From Bog-159 sp963709155 (GTDB taxonomy: Bacteria > Acidobacteriota > Terriglobia > Bryobacterales > Bryobacteraceae), in NCBI GenBank assembly GCA_963709155.1, contig CAVPVD010000007.1, positions 2,728,001-2,792,000 of the forward strand: 64,000 nt of DNA, written 5' to 3'. Positions 16,201 through 22,724 of the stretch are shown piece by piece; within the stretch, counting starts at the first letter, position 1; the number at the start of each line of letters is the position of its first letter. The notes beneath the pieces were generated by a model. The model was not told the origin of the DNA. It did not search any database and was given only the letters and a program-made list of their open reading frames with translations. Both the position numbers and the translations under genes were made by a program.

Positions 16201-17197
16201 GGGCGAGCGGATCATGGAAGCCATGCGCGAACCCTTCCAGATCAAGGGGCACGAATTGTTTGTCAGTGCCAGCGTGGGCCTCAGCCTGTTCCCGGAAGAT
16301 GGGCAAGACACCGCGACCTTGCAGAAACACGCGGATGTCGCCATGTACGAGGCCAAGAACGGGGGCAGAAGCCATTTCCAACGCTTCGTGCCCACCATGA
16401 ATTCCGCTTCGGTTGACCGCTTGGAAATCGAAAACCAACTGCACCGGGCTTTGGACCGCGGCGAACTGCAACTGTACTATCAGCCCCAGTTTAGACTCGA
16501 TTCCGGCCTTCTGGGCGGCATGGAAGCGCTGCTGCGCTGGAATCATCCGAAGTGGGGCCTGGTACCGCCCAACCGCTTCGTGCCGGTAGCGGAAGAGAGC
16601 GGCCTGATCATTCCTATCAGCTTATGGGTGCTCGAGGAGGCCTGCCGGCAGCATCGGCTCTGGCGCCGCGCGGGGTATCCGCCCGTCAAGATCGCGGTCA
16701 ATGTTTCGGCCACCCAATTTACGCGCTCGAACCTGGCGGAAAACGTCGCGCAGGTCCTGGCGGCGCATGAAATGAAACCATGCTTTCTGGAGTTGGAACT
16801 GACCGAGGGGGTGCTCATGCGGGATGCCGGGGATTCCGCCCGCCAGATCGCCGAATTGCGGGCCTTGGGCGTGCGCATCTCCATCGACGATTTCGGCACG
16901 GGTTATTCGTCCCTCGGTTACTTGCAGCGTTTGCCGATTGACGATTTGAAGATCGACCAGTGTTTCGTGCGCGATGTTGACCGGTCCGTGGCCACCCAGC
17001 CCCTGGTCCAGGCGATTGTGGGGCTGGCGCATGGCTTGAACCTGACGGCCACTGCCGAAGGCGTAGAAACCGAAGGCGAATTAGCCGTGCTGCGGGCCCT
17101 GGGCTGCGATCAGGTGCAAGGTTTTCTGTTGGGCAGGCCTGTCCCTGCCGAACAGTGGGAGAGTTATTGGCAAAAGAAAGGGCCGGCGGCGGCCTGA
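13217..17197 (+). CDS. Multi-PAS diguanylate cyclase / phosphodiesterase (GGDEF-EAL)
   Basis: 1326 residues, GTG start with aaagg about 5 bases upstream. About six PAS units fill residues 25-765, several with PAC ends (DITVRKRAEDELR, EDITEHKRMEAALRASEQ). A GAF-like stretch follows (about 775-890), then GGDEF and EAL. The GGDEF motif is intact (975-979), with an inhibitory-site RxxD, RESD, at 966-969. The EAL domain is also complete: EALLRW from 1103, NVSATQF, ELTEGVLM, DDFGTGYSS and the distal EGVE. Both activities could therefore be present. No transmembrane segment is seen, so it is a cytosolic multi-input sensor. The exact ligands of the PAS domains are unknown. Confidence 0.93.
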   Translation: MSSLLQGPPPEGHIQRVAGFPPLNGHRGESSWEALLRQVSDSLPAMIWMCGADGRATVFNQRWLHFTGSTAPQALDAGWVAGVHADDVAQRLAACRKAWPSREPFETEYRLRRADGEYRWMLDQAAPQWSSTGDFQGYVGLLIDITVRKRAEDELRGFSKAVEQSPSSVVITDLDGNIEYVNPKFTEVTGYTLAEVRGRNPRILKSGEIPADKYRELWETIRTGEWRGEFHNRKKNGELYWESASICPIRDEKGRPVHFIAVKEDITEHKRMEAALRASEQRLRIAAESAGIHVYDMDLATGQTQVCGSDPFLLSLGGFDAWFRSIHPDDRERVAAALERRRSGVQGFRDEYRMVDPQGRVRHYLDHGAPECGGRWIGALRDITQSKQADEAIARLAAIVHCSRDAILSSDLNGAVQTWNPAAEELYGYSAAEMVGRSALNLAPAYRRVAASIRIGEVLGGETPPAYETEHIRKGGVPFPVSIAAFPIKDGNGRVVGNSAIIRDMTAQKHAQEALLESENRFRALVQNSNDIITLIDSAGIILYDTPGVLELLGVSPEQRLGHAQFEWLHPDDLSYIRMLHEELLRTPGNRLRAQLRLRHANGSWRWCDSWATNLLEEPGVRALATSFRDITELKGVETALRESEQRYRGLIEDASDIIFTIDLSGNFTSVNTSGEKISGYGRKELLCMNLRDLAAPESLPAVQEALQVRKAGGNPPPTEADLIARDGHRVALEVSGRLQFLKGSPTGVLCVARDISQRRRTERLEHNRREILEMVAQNRPLDAVLWRVEEMIELYYAGAVARIILTGDSFVRHDRPAGQTTAITTPITMAIEDCQGHLEAPIRACDGAGLGRLEIFRPDPWRPTEPELVLMDSMANLASIAVEHRQLTNRLAYQAQHDPLTGLPNRVLLDDRLRQAITLARRQATMVAVLYVDLDRFKFINDTLGHHVGDVLLQQVAKRLEGAMRESDTLARSGGDEFVAVLFGVETVRDAEIVGERIMEAMREPFQIKGHELFVSASVGLSLFPEDGQDTATLQKHADVAMYEAKNGGRSHFQRFVPTMNSASVDRLEIENQLHRALDRGELQLYYQPQFRLDSGLLGGMEALLRWNHPKWGLVPPNRFVPVAEESGLIIPISLWVLEEACRQHRLWRRAGYPPVKIAVNVSATQFTRSNLAENVAQVLAAHEMKPCFLELELTEGVLMRDAGDSARQIAELRALGVRISIDDFGTGYSSLGYLQRLPIDDLKIDQCFVRDVDRSVATQPLVQAIVGLAHGLNLTATAEGVETEGELAVLRALGCDQVQGFLLGRPVPAEQWESYWQKKGPAAA

Positions 17198-17224
17198 CCT
17201 AGCCGGCTTCTGGAGCTTGGAAGC

Positions 17225-17325
17225 GTGGCGCACCGTTATAAACATGCCCGAAGTTATTGAAAATACACGAGGGCGGGTTTTCATCACATTTGGTGGCCCG
17301 CAGGGCCATTCTGACACGCTTCAGC
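17225..17325 (-). repeat. 102-bp long repeat, copy 2 (inverted relative to 1751-1852)
   Basis: The reverse complement of the 1751-1852 element, one base shorter. It runs directly into type A repeat A2, just as copy 1 abuts a type A half-palindrome. It occupies most of the gap between the GGDEF-EAL gene and the convergent hypothetical gene. Confidence 0.9.
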
Positions 17326-17352
17326 GTGCCGGCGGGACCGTTAAGTCCCGCT
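17315..17352 (+). repeat. Palindromic repeat type A, copy A2
   Basis: acacgcttcagcgtgcc followed by ggcgggaccgttaagtcccgc, with two changed bases in the loop of the second palindrome relative to A1. It ends 8 bases before the stop codon of the convergent gene at 17360. Confidence 0.85.
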
Positions 17353-17359
17353 TTGCGCA

Positions 17360-17806
17360 TCATTTCGGCGGCGTGATATCGGTCAGGGGAAGGTCCCAGT
17401 GCGCCAGCAGGATCTCGAACCGGCGTTGTTCCTCGCGCCGGTAAGTGTCCTGGTCGGGCCAGAGTTGCTGGATGAGCCGCTCTTCATCGGGATTGGCGGT
17501 GGTCGCCAGCGCGGAATTCCGGAAGCGGATAGTGACACGATAGTCCCATCGCGCATCCTCCGTCATGTGGTTGGCGGGCTGCTCTATCTTCACCGAGAGC
17601 ATGCGGCCGCTCGCGACGATTTTCTTGAGCAGCGGGTAGTGGTTTTTCAGAAATAGTTGCAGGAATTCCTGTTGATGCCCCCATTGGACCTTGTAGTAAT
17701 ACTCCATGATGTAGGGCTGGTCGGGCGCGCCCTGCGGCGGGGCTCCCTGGGCGAACATCGGGCTGGCCAGAAACGGCAGCAACAGCGTGAACAGTATGTT
17801 TCTCAT
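17360..17806 (-). CDS. Secreted hypothetical protein, 148 aa
   Basis: The ATG at 17806 has a good Shine-Dalgarno (ggagga, 5 bases upstream) and opens with a signal peptide MRNILFTLLLPFLASPMFAQ. The mature part starts with a Gln/Gly/Pro-rich linker, then an alpha/beta segment with VQWGHQQEFLQLF and YPLLKKIVASGR. This resembles the register of dimeric alpha/beta-barrel (NIPSNAP or ABM-like) proteins, but the match is too weak to name. Lone gene, convergent with the GGDEF-EAL gene and divergent from the oxidoreductase gene. Confidence 0.65.
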   Translation of the reverse strand: MRNILFTLLLPFLASPMFAQGAPPQGAPDQPYIMEYYYKVQWGHQQEFLQLFLKNHYPLLKKIVASGRMLSVKIEQPANHMTEDARWDYRVTIRFRNSALATTANPDEERLIQQLWPDQDTYRREEQRRFEILLAHWDLPLTDITPPK

Positions 17807-17898
17807 CGAATCCTCCACCGGCTGAGCTTGAATTCTAACAAGGCGCGAGCCGCCACGCGGCGGTGAAATGAATTAATGTATCGGACGAGGTGTTTGGA

Positions 17899-19290
17899 AT
17901 GATCGAGACAAAGGAAAACACGTCGCGCCGCGCGTTCCTGAGCGAAGCCGGCCGCATCGCCGGGGTTTCCACCCTGGCCGGGATCGCCCTGCCGCACGTA
18001 CACGCAGCCGAGAGCAATACGATTCAGATCGCGCTCGTGGGTTGCGGCGGCCGCGGCACGGGCGCAGCGGAGAACGCCCTGGGGATCAAGAACGGGCCCA
18101 CCAAACTGGTGGCCATGGCGGACGTTTTTCCGGCCAAGCTGAGCGATAGCCACGGCAAATTGCGCGGCCCCTTCGCCGCGCAAATGGATGTGCCGCAAGA
18201 TCGCCAGTTCATTGGCTTCGACGGCTACCAGAAAGCGATGGACTGCCTGAAGCCGGGCGACGTGGTTATCCTGGCAACGCCGCCGGCGTTTCGCTGGGTC
18301 CATTTCCGCTACGCCATCGACCGGGGCCTGAACGTATTCATGGAGAAGCCGCTGGCCGTGGACGGTCCTACCACGCGCCGTATGATCGCGCTCGGCGAAG
18401 AAGCCGGCCGCAAGAACCTGAAAGTGGGAGTGGGGCTGATGGTGCGGCATTGCCGCGCGCGACAGGAACTGCTCAACCGGGTCCGCGACGGGCAGATCGG
18501 AGACATCGTAGCGATGCGCGGCTACCGCATGGGGCCGGGTGGCGACGTGGCGCCGGTCAAGCCCGCGGGCGCCAGCGAACTGCTGTACCAGATCCGCCTC
18601 TTCCACGGGTTTCTGTGGGCCAGCGGCGGTGTCTTCAGCGATTACTACATTCATCAGATCGACGAGCTCTCGTGGATGAAAGGCGCCTGGCCGGTGGAGG
18701 CCATGGCCCTGGGCGCGCGGCAGTATCGCGGCGATGCGGTGGACCAGAACTTCGACGTCTACGCCGTGCAGTATACCTACCCGGACGGCACGCACATGTT
18801 CTTCGATGGCCGCAACATGCCGGGAGTGCACAACGAGTTCGCCAGCTTCCTGCACGGGTCGAAAGGCTCGGCCGCGGTATCCACCAACGCGCACACGCCA
18901 GGCCACACGCGCATTTACAAAGGGCAGAACATCCCGCGGTGGCAGAGCGGCCAGAAAGTACCCGCGCCGGAGAATCTGGTGTGGGCATACCCGCAGCCGG
19001 AACGTTCGCCTTATGACTGGGAGTGGGACGATCTGATCGCGGCCATTCGCAACGATCAACCCTACAACGAGGTGAAGCGCGGCGCCGAGGCCAGCCTGGT
19101 CGCGTCGATGGGGCGCTTCTCGGCGCACACCGGGCAGTTGGTGACCTTCGATCAGATGATGAATCACGACCACGAATTTGCGCCTGGGGTGGATAAGCTG
19201 ACGATGGACGGCCCCGCGCCTTTAATCGCCGATGCGGAGGGCAAGTATCCGCTGCCGCAGCCGGGCATCAAGACCACGCGCGAGTATTAA
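17899..19290 (+). CDS. Tat-exported Gfo/Idh/MocA-family oxidoreductase
   Basis: 463 residues from ATG 17899 (gagg 8 bases upstream); an in-frame GTG at 17890 is a weaker alternative. A twin-arginine signal SRRAFLSEAG precedes a hydrophobic stretch ending at HAAE. The NAD(P)-binding Rossmann motif is VGCGGRGTGA (about 48-57) and the EKP catalytic-type motif lies in FMEKPLAV. The C-terminal alpha/beta domain has the usual open sheet. Many such exported enzymes in Acidobacteria and Planctomycetes act on sugars or inositols and carry tightly bound cofactor; the substrate here is unknown. A second paralogue lies at 38967. Confidence 0.88.
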   Translation: MIETKENTSRRAFLSEAGRIAGVSTLAGIALPHVHAAESNTIQIALVGCGGRGTGAAENALGIKNGPTKLVAMADVFPAKLSDSHGKLRGPFAAQMDVPQDRQFIGFDGYQKAMDCLKPGDVVILATPPAFRWVHFRYAIDRGLNVFMEKPLAVDGPTTRRMIALGEEAGRKNLKVGVGLMVRHCRARQELLNRVRDGQIGDIVAMRGYRMGPGGDVAPVKPAGASELLYQIRLFHGFLWASGGVFSDYYIHQIDELSWMKGAWPVEAMALGARQYRGDAVDQNFDVYAVQYTYPDGTHMFFDGRNMPGVHNEFASFLHGSKGSAAVSTNAHTPGHTRIYKGQNIPRWQSGQKVPAPENLVWAYPQPERSPYDWEWDDLIAAIRNDQPYNEVKRGAEASLVASMGRFSAHTGQLVTFDQMMNHDHEFAPGVDKLTMDGPAPLIADAEGKYPLPQPGIKTTREY

Positions 19291-19300
19291 GGGCAGGCCC

Positions 19301-19344
19301 GTGGCGCGCGCTTCAGCGTGCCGGCGGGACTTTTAAGTCCCGCT
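19301..19344 (+). repeat. Palindromic repeat type A, copy A3
   Basis: gtggcgcgcgcttcagcgtg followed by ccggcgggacttttaagtcccgct; one base from the A1 consensus in the first palindrome. It follows the stop codon of the oxidoreductase by 10 bases, in a co-directional gap. Confidence 0.85.
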
Positions 19345-19392
19345 CTGGATTTGGTGCGCCCTGTAGGTGCTGCTTGTTACACTAAGAACGGC

Positions 19393-19593
19393 ATGGACGA
19401 ACCAGCCATCGAGAGTGAGAGCGGCAAGGGGCCGCGCTGTCCCGAGTGTGGCTGGTTGGACGTGCGCCGGTCGATGCCCAAAGGCTTGCTGGACGGGCTG
19501 GTAAGGGTCGTGGGATTAGTGCCCTATCGCTGCCGCAGTTGCGGCCAGCGCTTTTATCGCCCGCCGCAGGACGAGCCCGAACCCGCCGATTGA
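19393..19593 (+). CDS. Small zinc-ribbon protein
   Basis: 66 residues from the ATG at 19393; the longer frame would begin inside repeat A3 and is rejected. Two Cys pairs, CPEC and CRSC, about 34 residues apart, form a zinc ribbon, followed by QRFY and an acidic Pro-rich tail. A tacact -10-like hexamer lies just upstream (19378-19383). The role is unknown; it is probably a small nucleic-acid or protein-binding module. Confidence 0.65.
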   Translation: MDEPAIESESGKGPRCPECGWLDVRRSMPKGLLDGLVRVVGLVPYRCRSCGQRFYRPPQDEPEPAD

Positions 19594-19768
19594 ATCGCGC
19601 AGTCACCGATCTGCAAAATATAATCCGCCCCCGCATCTAACTGCGCCCGCACCACTTATTAATCCCCTGTCTTCCACATACCGCCCTTCCCCCTCACCCT
19701 CGGCCCTAAAATGAAATCGGGTATGGACGCCTCATCCCATCCCCAAATCCAACCCCAAGGAATAACTC

Positions 19769-20356
19769 ATGCTGATTTCTAGCAAACAACACCAGGCCAA
19801 CCGCCAGAACGCGCAACACTCCACCGGCCCCGTCTCCCCGGAAGGCAAGGCCGCCGTCCGCCTCAACGCCCTCACCTTCGGGCTCCGCGCCCGCGACGTC
19901 GTACTCATCCACGAAGACGCAGCCGCCTACCACCAACTCCGGGACGTCCTCGAATCCGAGTGGCACCCCCAAGCCCCCACCGAAAGAATCCTGCTGGAAC
20001 GCATGGCCGTCGCCCACTGGCTGCTCATGCGCACGGATCGCATTGAAGAGAGGGTCTTCACCGCCACCGAGCCGGGCGTAAGACAATTCGCCCTGCTCGA
20101 TCGCGTCTCCGCCCAGCGAGCCCGCCTGGAGCGGTCTTTCAGTACCGCCATGCGCGAACTGAAGCAGTTGCAAAACGAGCGCCGCGCCCGCACTCAACCT
20201 GAGGGCACTCAGCCGGAGCCCGTGCAGCCGGTGAAAAGCGAACCCGCCGTCGCAACTCCCGCGCACCGGCCCGCCCCGCCGCCCGCATACGTGATGTCCG
20301 GCGCCCCGGACGCCCAGCCGCTATCGTGCGCGCCCCTCTCCCAGGATACCCGCTAG
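19769..20356 (+). CDS. NA..STGP-motif family protein, 195 aa
   Basis: The N-terminus carries ANRQNAQHSTGPVSPEGK and RLNALTFGL, a conserved motif that I recognise from multi-copy proteins of unknown function in Acidobacteria, Planctomycetes and some Proteobacteria. The middle is helical (DRIEERVF, RSFSTAMRELKQLQ), consistent with a coiled coil, and the last 60 residues are Pro/Ala-rich and disordered. Third codon positions are unusually C-rich, and so is the surrounding non-coding DNA (about 19600-20530), unlike the neighbours. This suggests an acquired or mobile cassette. Function unknown. Confidence 0.65.
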   Translation: MLISSKQHQANRQNAQHSTGPVSPEGKAAVRLNALTFGLRARDVVLIHEDAAAYHQLRDVLESEWHPQAPTERILLERMAVAHWLLMRTDRIEERVFTATEPGVRQFALLDRVSAQRARLERSFSTAMRELKQLQNERRARTQPEGTQPEPVQPVKSEPAVATPAHRPAPPPAYVMSGAPDAQPLSCAPLSQDTR

Positions 20357-20552
20357 CTCCCTGCCCCCCTGCTCTTTGACAATCTGGCAAACGACCCCAA
20401 GCAGTTGAACCCAATCTGTCCCCCAAAAACCGCCCAGCCCCGCATAACCAACCATCTGGAAGCCGCATCCCACCACCTGCAACCCAGAACCGCCAACCCG
20501 CAACCCACCACCATAACCCAGCACTAATAGATTCACCACGATAGGCTTTGAT
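20357..20552. other. C-rich non-coding tract after the NA..STGP gene
   Basis: About 200 bases with long runs of C and short aacc/accc steps, and strong strand asymmetry (very few G). It contains a ctctttgacaat stretch with a TTGACA hexamer near 20375. No ORF, no hairpin of note. It may be the downstream flank of the same cassette as the NA..STGP gene. Confidence 0.4.
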
Positions 20553-20579
20553 CGACTTAAAAGTCCCGCCGGCACGCTA
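20553..20579 (-). repeat. Palindromic repeat type A, truncated copy A5
   Basis: Reverse-strand partial copy: cgacttaaaagtcccgcc then ggcacgctaa. The first palindrome is lost after its inner half. It lies between the convergent NA..STGP and DUF2007 genes. Confidence 0.75.
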
Positions 20580-20631
20580 ACCGCGGGCTGCCTTCCGGTT
20601 TCACGCGAGACCCTTCGGCTGTATGCCCACC

Positions 20632-20907
20632 TCAGTTTTCGGAGGCGGCTTCGGCTTCCGCCGCCGCGGCGGGGCCCGCTGCCTGGGCTTCGGCGATCAC
20701 CCGGCCGGCCTCTTCGACGTACTCGCGCGGAACCTGGACTTCGAACTCCAGCACGGGCAGCGGACCCGGTTCCACCACGAAGGAAGGAATGCCATTCGCC
20801 TCCAGGACGCTGTGTATGGCCTGCACCTCCATATCGGCATCGTGATTGGAAGAGCTGAAGATGGTGACCATGTCGAGTTGGTGCGAGGCGTCCGGCTGGG
20901 GTTTCAT
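20632..20907 (-). CDS. DUF2007-family protein
   Basis: 91 residues. The pattern VTIFSSSNHDADMEVQ then AIHSVLEANGIPSFV and VLEFEVQVPREYVEEA matches the small DUF2007 (putative signal-transducing) fold, a ferredoxin-like module in which the helix AIxxxLexxGI is typical. The C-terminal 20 residues are Ala/Glu-rich. Biochemical role not established. Divergent from the YtxH gene by 59 bp. Confidence 0.75.
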   Translation of the reverse strand: MKPQPDASHQLDMVTIFSSSNHDADMEVQAIHSVLEANGIPSFVVEPGPLPVLEFEVQVPREYVEEAGRVIAEAQAAGPAAAAEAEAASEN

Positions 20908-20966
20908 ATTTCCAGGATAACGCCGATGACATAAAATGAAAGTTCGATCTCACACGGAGGATTCGC

Positions 20967-21245
20967 ATGTCCGAAGACGCACAAGACAATCTGGCGAACA
21001 ATATTGGTTGGTTTGTCGCCGGCACGGTGGTGGGGATGACCGCCGCCATTTTGCTCGCCCCGCAGAGCGGGAAGCAAACCCGCCAGATCATCACCGATAA
21101 GACCCAGCAGGGCAAGGAAGCCGTCACCGGAACCGGCAAAGAAGTATACGACCGCAGCAAGGAAATGATCGACAAGGGGCGCCAACTGGTAGAGGACGCC
21201 GCCGACCTGTTCGATCGCGGCCGCAAGTTGGTTCGCGGACTGTAA
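20967..21245 (+). CDS. YtxH-domain protein
   Basis: 92 residues: one N-terminal membrane segment (about 13-30, WFVAGTVVGMTAAILLAP) followed by the QSGKQTRQ motif that marks YtxH-like general-stress proteins. A long amphipathic helix with TKEVYDRSKEMIDKGRQ-like heptads completes it. A membrane-anchored helical rod of unknown role. Shine-Dalgarno ggagg lies 7 bases before the ATG. The MBL-fold gene starts 3 bases after its stop, so the two form an operon. Confidence 0.8.
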   Translation: MSEDAQDNLANNIGWFVAGTVVGMTAAILLAPQSGKQTRQIITDKTQQGKEAVTGTGKEVYDRSKEMIDKGRQLVEDAADLFDRGRKLVRGL

Positions 21246-21248
21246 CTT

Positions 21249-22109
21249 ATGTCCGCCGTTCCTGCGATTGACCTGGGCGGCTTCCGCATCACCCTGGTCC
21301 GCGAGGATATCTATTGGTGGGACGGCGGCGCGATGTTCGGCGTGGTTCCTAAAACCCTCTGGAGCCGGGAAACGCCCTGCGACGATCTGAATCGCGTGCC
21401 GTTGGGGTTCAACTGCTACATCGTGGAAACCGGGGCGCATACCATTCTGCTCGAAACCGGGGGCGGGGACAAACTGGATGCGCGCCGGCGCGAGCGCATG
21501 AAGCTGCCGCTTACGCCGGTGGCGTTGCCCGAGATCATCGCGGCCGCGGGCATCGATCCCGAGCGCATCGACATCGTGGTGAACAGCCACCTCCATTGGG
21601 ACCATTGCGGATGGAACACCATTCTGAGCCAAGGCGTCGCGCGGCCGGCTTTTCCGCGGGCCGTCTACTATACGCGGCGCGGTGAGTGGGAGCATGCCCA
21701 TCGCCGCCATCCACGCGATAGCGTGGCCTACATCGATGCCAATTACGACCCGCTGGTGGAGGCCGGACGCATGCGATTGATCGACGCGGACACGGAAGTC
21801 GCGCCCGGGGTCCGCATTTGCCTGGCGCCCGGCCATACGCCGGACATGATGGTAATCACCGCGTCGGATGCGGGCCGCACCTTCTGTTTCCTCTCCGACC
21901 TGGTGCCTAGCGCGGCACACGTGACGCCGACCTGGGTGACGGCCTTCGATCTGGATCCCGTCGAATCCATCGACAGCAAGCTGCACTGGCTGGCCCAAGC
22001 CGCGCGCGGCGAGTGGATCTGCGCATTCGCGCACGATCCCGAAGTGGCGTTTGCGCGGATCGTGGATCGCGAAGGCAAATTTCATGCCGCCGAATGGCCA
22101 TCCGGCTAA
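21249..22109 (+). CDS. MBL-fold metallo-hydrolase
   Basis: 286 residues. The metal-binding motif HLHWDH lies at about 116-121, with further ligands in PGHTPDMM (His) and FLSDL (Asp) and a late AFAHDPE (His), so both metals could be bound. Related to lactonase/AHL-type and SoxH-like hydrolases, with LGFNCYIVETGAHTILLETG at the N-terminus. Substrate unknown. Cotranscribed with the YtxH gene. Confidence 0.85.
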   Translation: MSAVPAIDLGGFRITLVREDIYWWDGGAMFGVVPKTLWSRETPCDDLNRVPLGFNCYIVETGAHTILLETGGGDKLDARRRERMKLPLTPVALPEIIAAAGIDPERIDIVVNSHLHWDHCGWNTILSQGVARPAFPRAVYYTRRGEWEHAHRRHPRDSVAYIDANYDPLVEAGRMRLIDADTEVAPGVRICLAPGHTPDMMVITASDAGRTFCFLSDLVPSAAHVTPTWVTAFDLDPVESIDSKLHWLAQAARGEWICAFAHDPEVAFARIVDREGKFHAAEWPSG

Positions 22110-22223
22110 CCCAGGTTATCGTTATCCAAACACAGCGTTGCTTGTAACCGGAAGTGATACGCAGAATAGTATCGGCTGGCATCGGTATCGATTCCAGATC
22201 CCATTTCACTAGAGGAGATCTCA

Positions 22224-22412
22224 ATGCAGGATGTCATGAAGGGGCTTTGGCAAAACGAGCAAGGCCAGGATTTGATCGAGTACACGTTATTGATGGCGTT
22301 CGTCGCGCTTGCATCCGCGGCGCTCTTCATCAGCTCCGGCACGAGCATTAGTTCGATCTGGAGCGATTCCAACTCTCAATTGTCCGCCGCCGCCACCACT
22401 GCTTCCAGCTAG
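22224..22412 (+). CDS. Flp/Fap-family type IVb pilin
   Basis: 62 residues. The prepilin pattern is EQGQDLIEYTLLMAFVALAS: short leader, Glu at position +5 of the mature helix (in GQDLIEY) and a hydrophobic alpha-1 segment. This is the hallmark of Flp pilins used by Tad machines. Shine-Dalgarno gaggag lies 7-8 bases upstream. No tad, cpa or prepilin peptidase gene is nearby, so it is a solitary pilin whose machinery must lie elsewhere. Confidence 0.88.
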   Translation: MQDVMKGLWQNEQGQDLIEYTLLMAFVALASAALFISSGTSISSIWSDSNSQLSAAATTASS

Positions 22413-22432
22413 GCACATGGCCGGCTCAAGTA

Positions 22433-22558
22433 GGGGGAACAGGTTCGGTATTGCCGGTTAGTGAACGGTTGCGTTCGCTAATGGATGCATACGGCCGGGT
22501 TCTGAAAGAGATTTGCCGGGCCTTGGGTCTGCCTGGTTGAGCATCTGCCCGTTCCCCT
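22433..22558 (+). ncRNA. Candidate structured RNA after the Flp pilin gene
   Basis: ggggaac (22434-22440) pairs perfectly with gttcccc (22551-22557), closing a 126-nt region. Inside is a stem-loop ttagtgaacg-gttg-cgttcgctaa (22458-22481; 10 pairs with one G-U). No ORF covers it. It could be an independent small RNA, or a long 3' structure of the flp transcript. No Rfam family can be assigned by eye. Confidence 0.3.
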
Positions 22559-22592
22559 CTACAAGGTAAGCCGTCGTTACGCTCGCCCAGCA

Positions 22593-22635
22593 GGACTTAA
22601 AAGTCCCGCCGGCACGCTAAAAAGCGTGCGCCACG
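22593..22635 (-). repeat. Palindromic repeat type A, copy A6
   Basis: Reverse-strand copy: ggacttaaaagtcc, cgccggcacgct, aaaaagcgtgcgccacggg. The first palindrome has an enlarged loop (acgctttttagcgt on the other strand). It lies between flp and the next co-directional gene. Confidence 0.85.
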
Positions 22636-22724
22636 GGCGGCCAGTCATCAGGAGTAAGTAGCCCCCGCCAAAGTTGGCTCTGCACGGGCGGAGCTTTCCG
22701 CGCGTCTGCATTTAAAGAACCGCC

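Noticed and set aside
19318..19392. Longer N-terminus for the zinc-ribbon gene
   Set aside because: It begins within type A repeat A3; the internal ATG at 19393 gives a normal zinc-ribbon protein.
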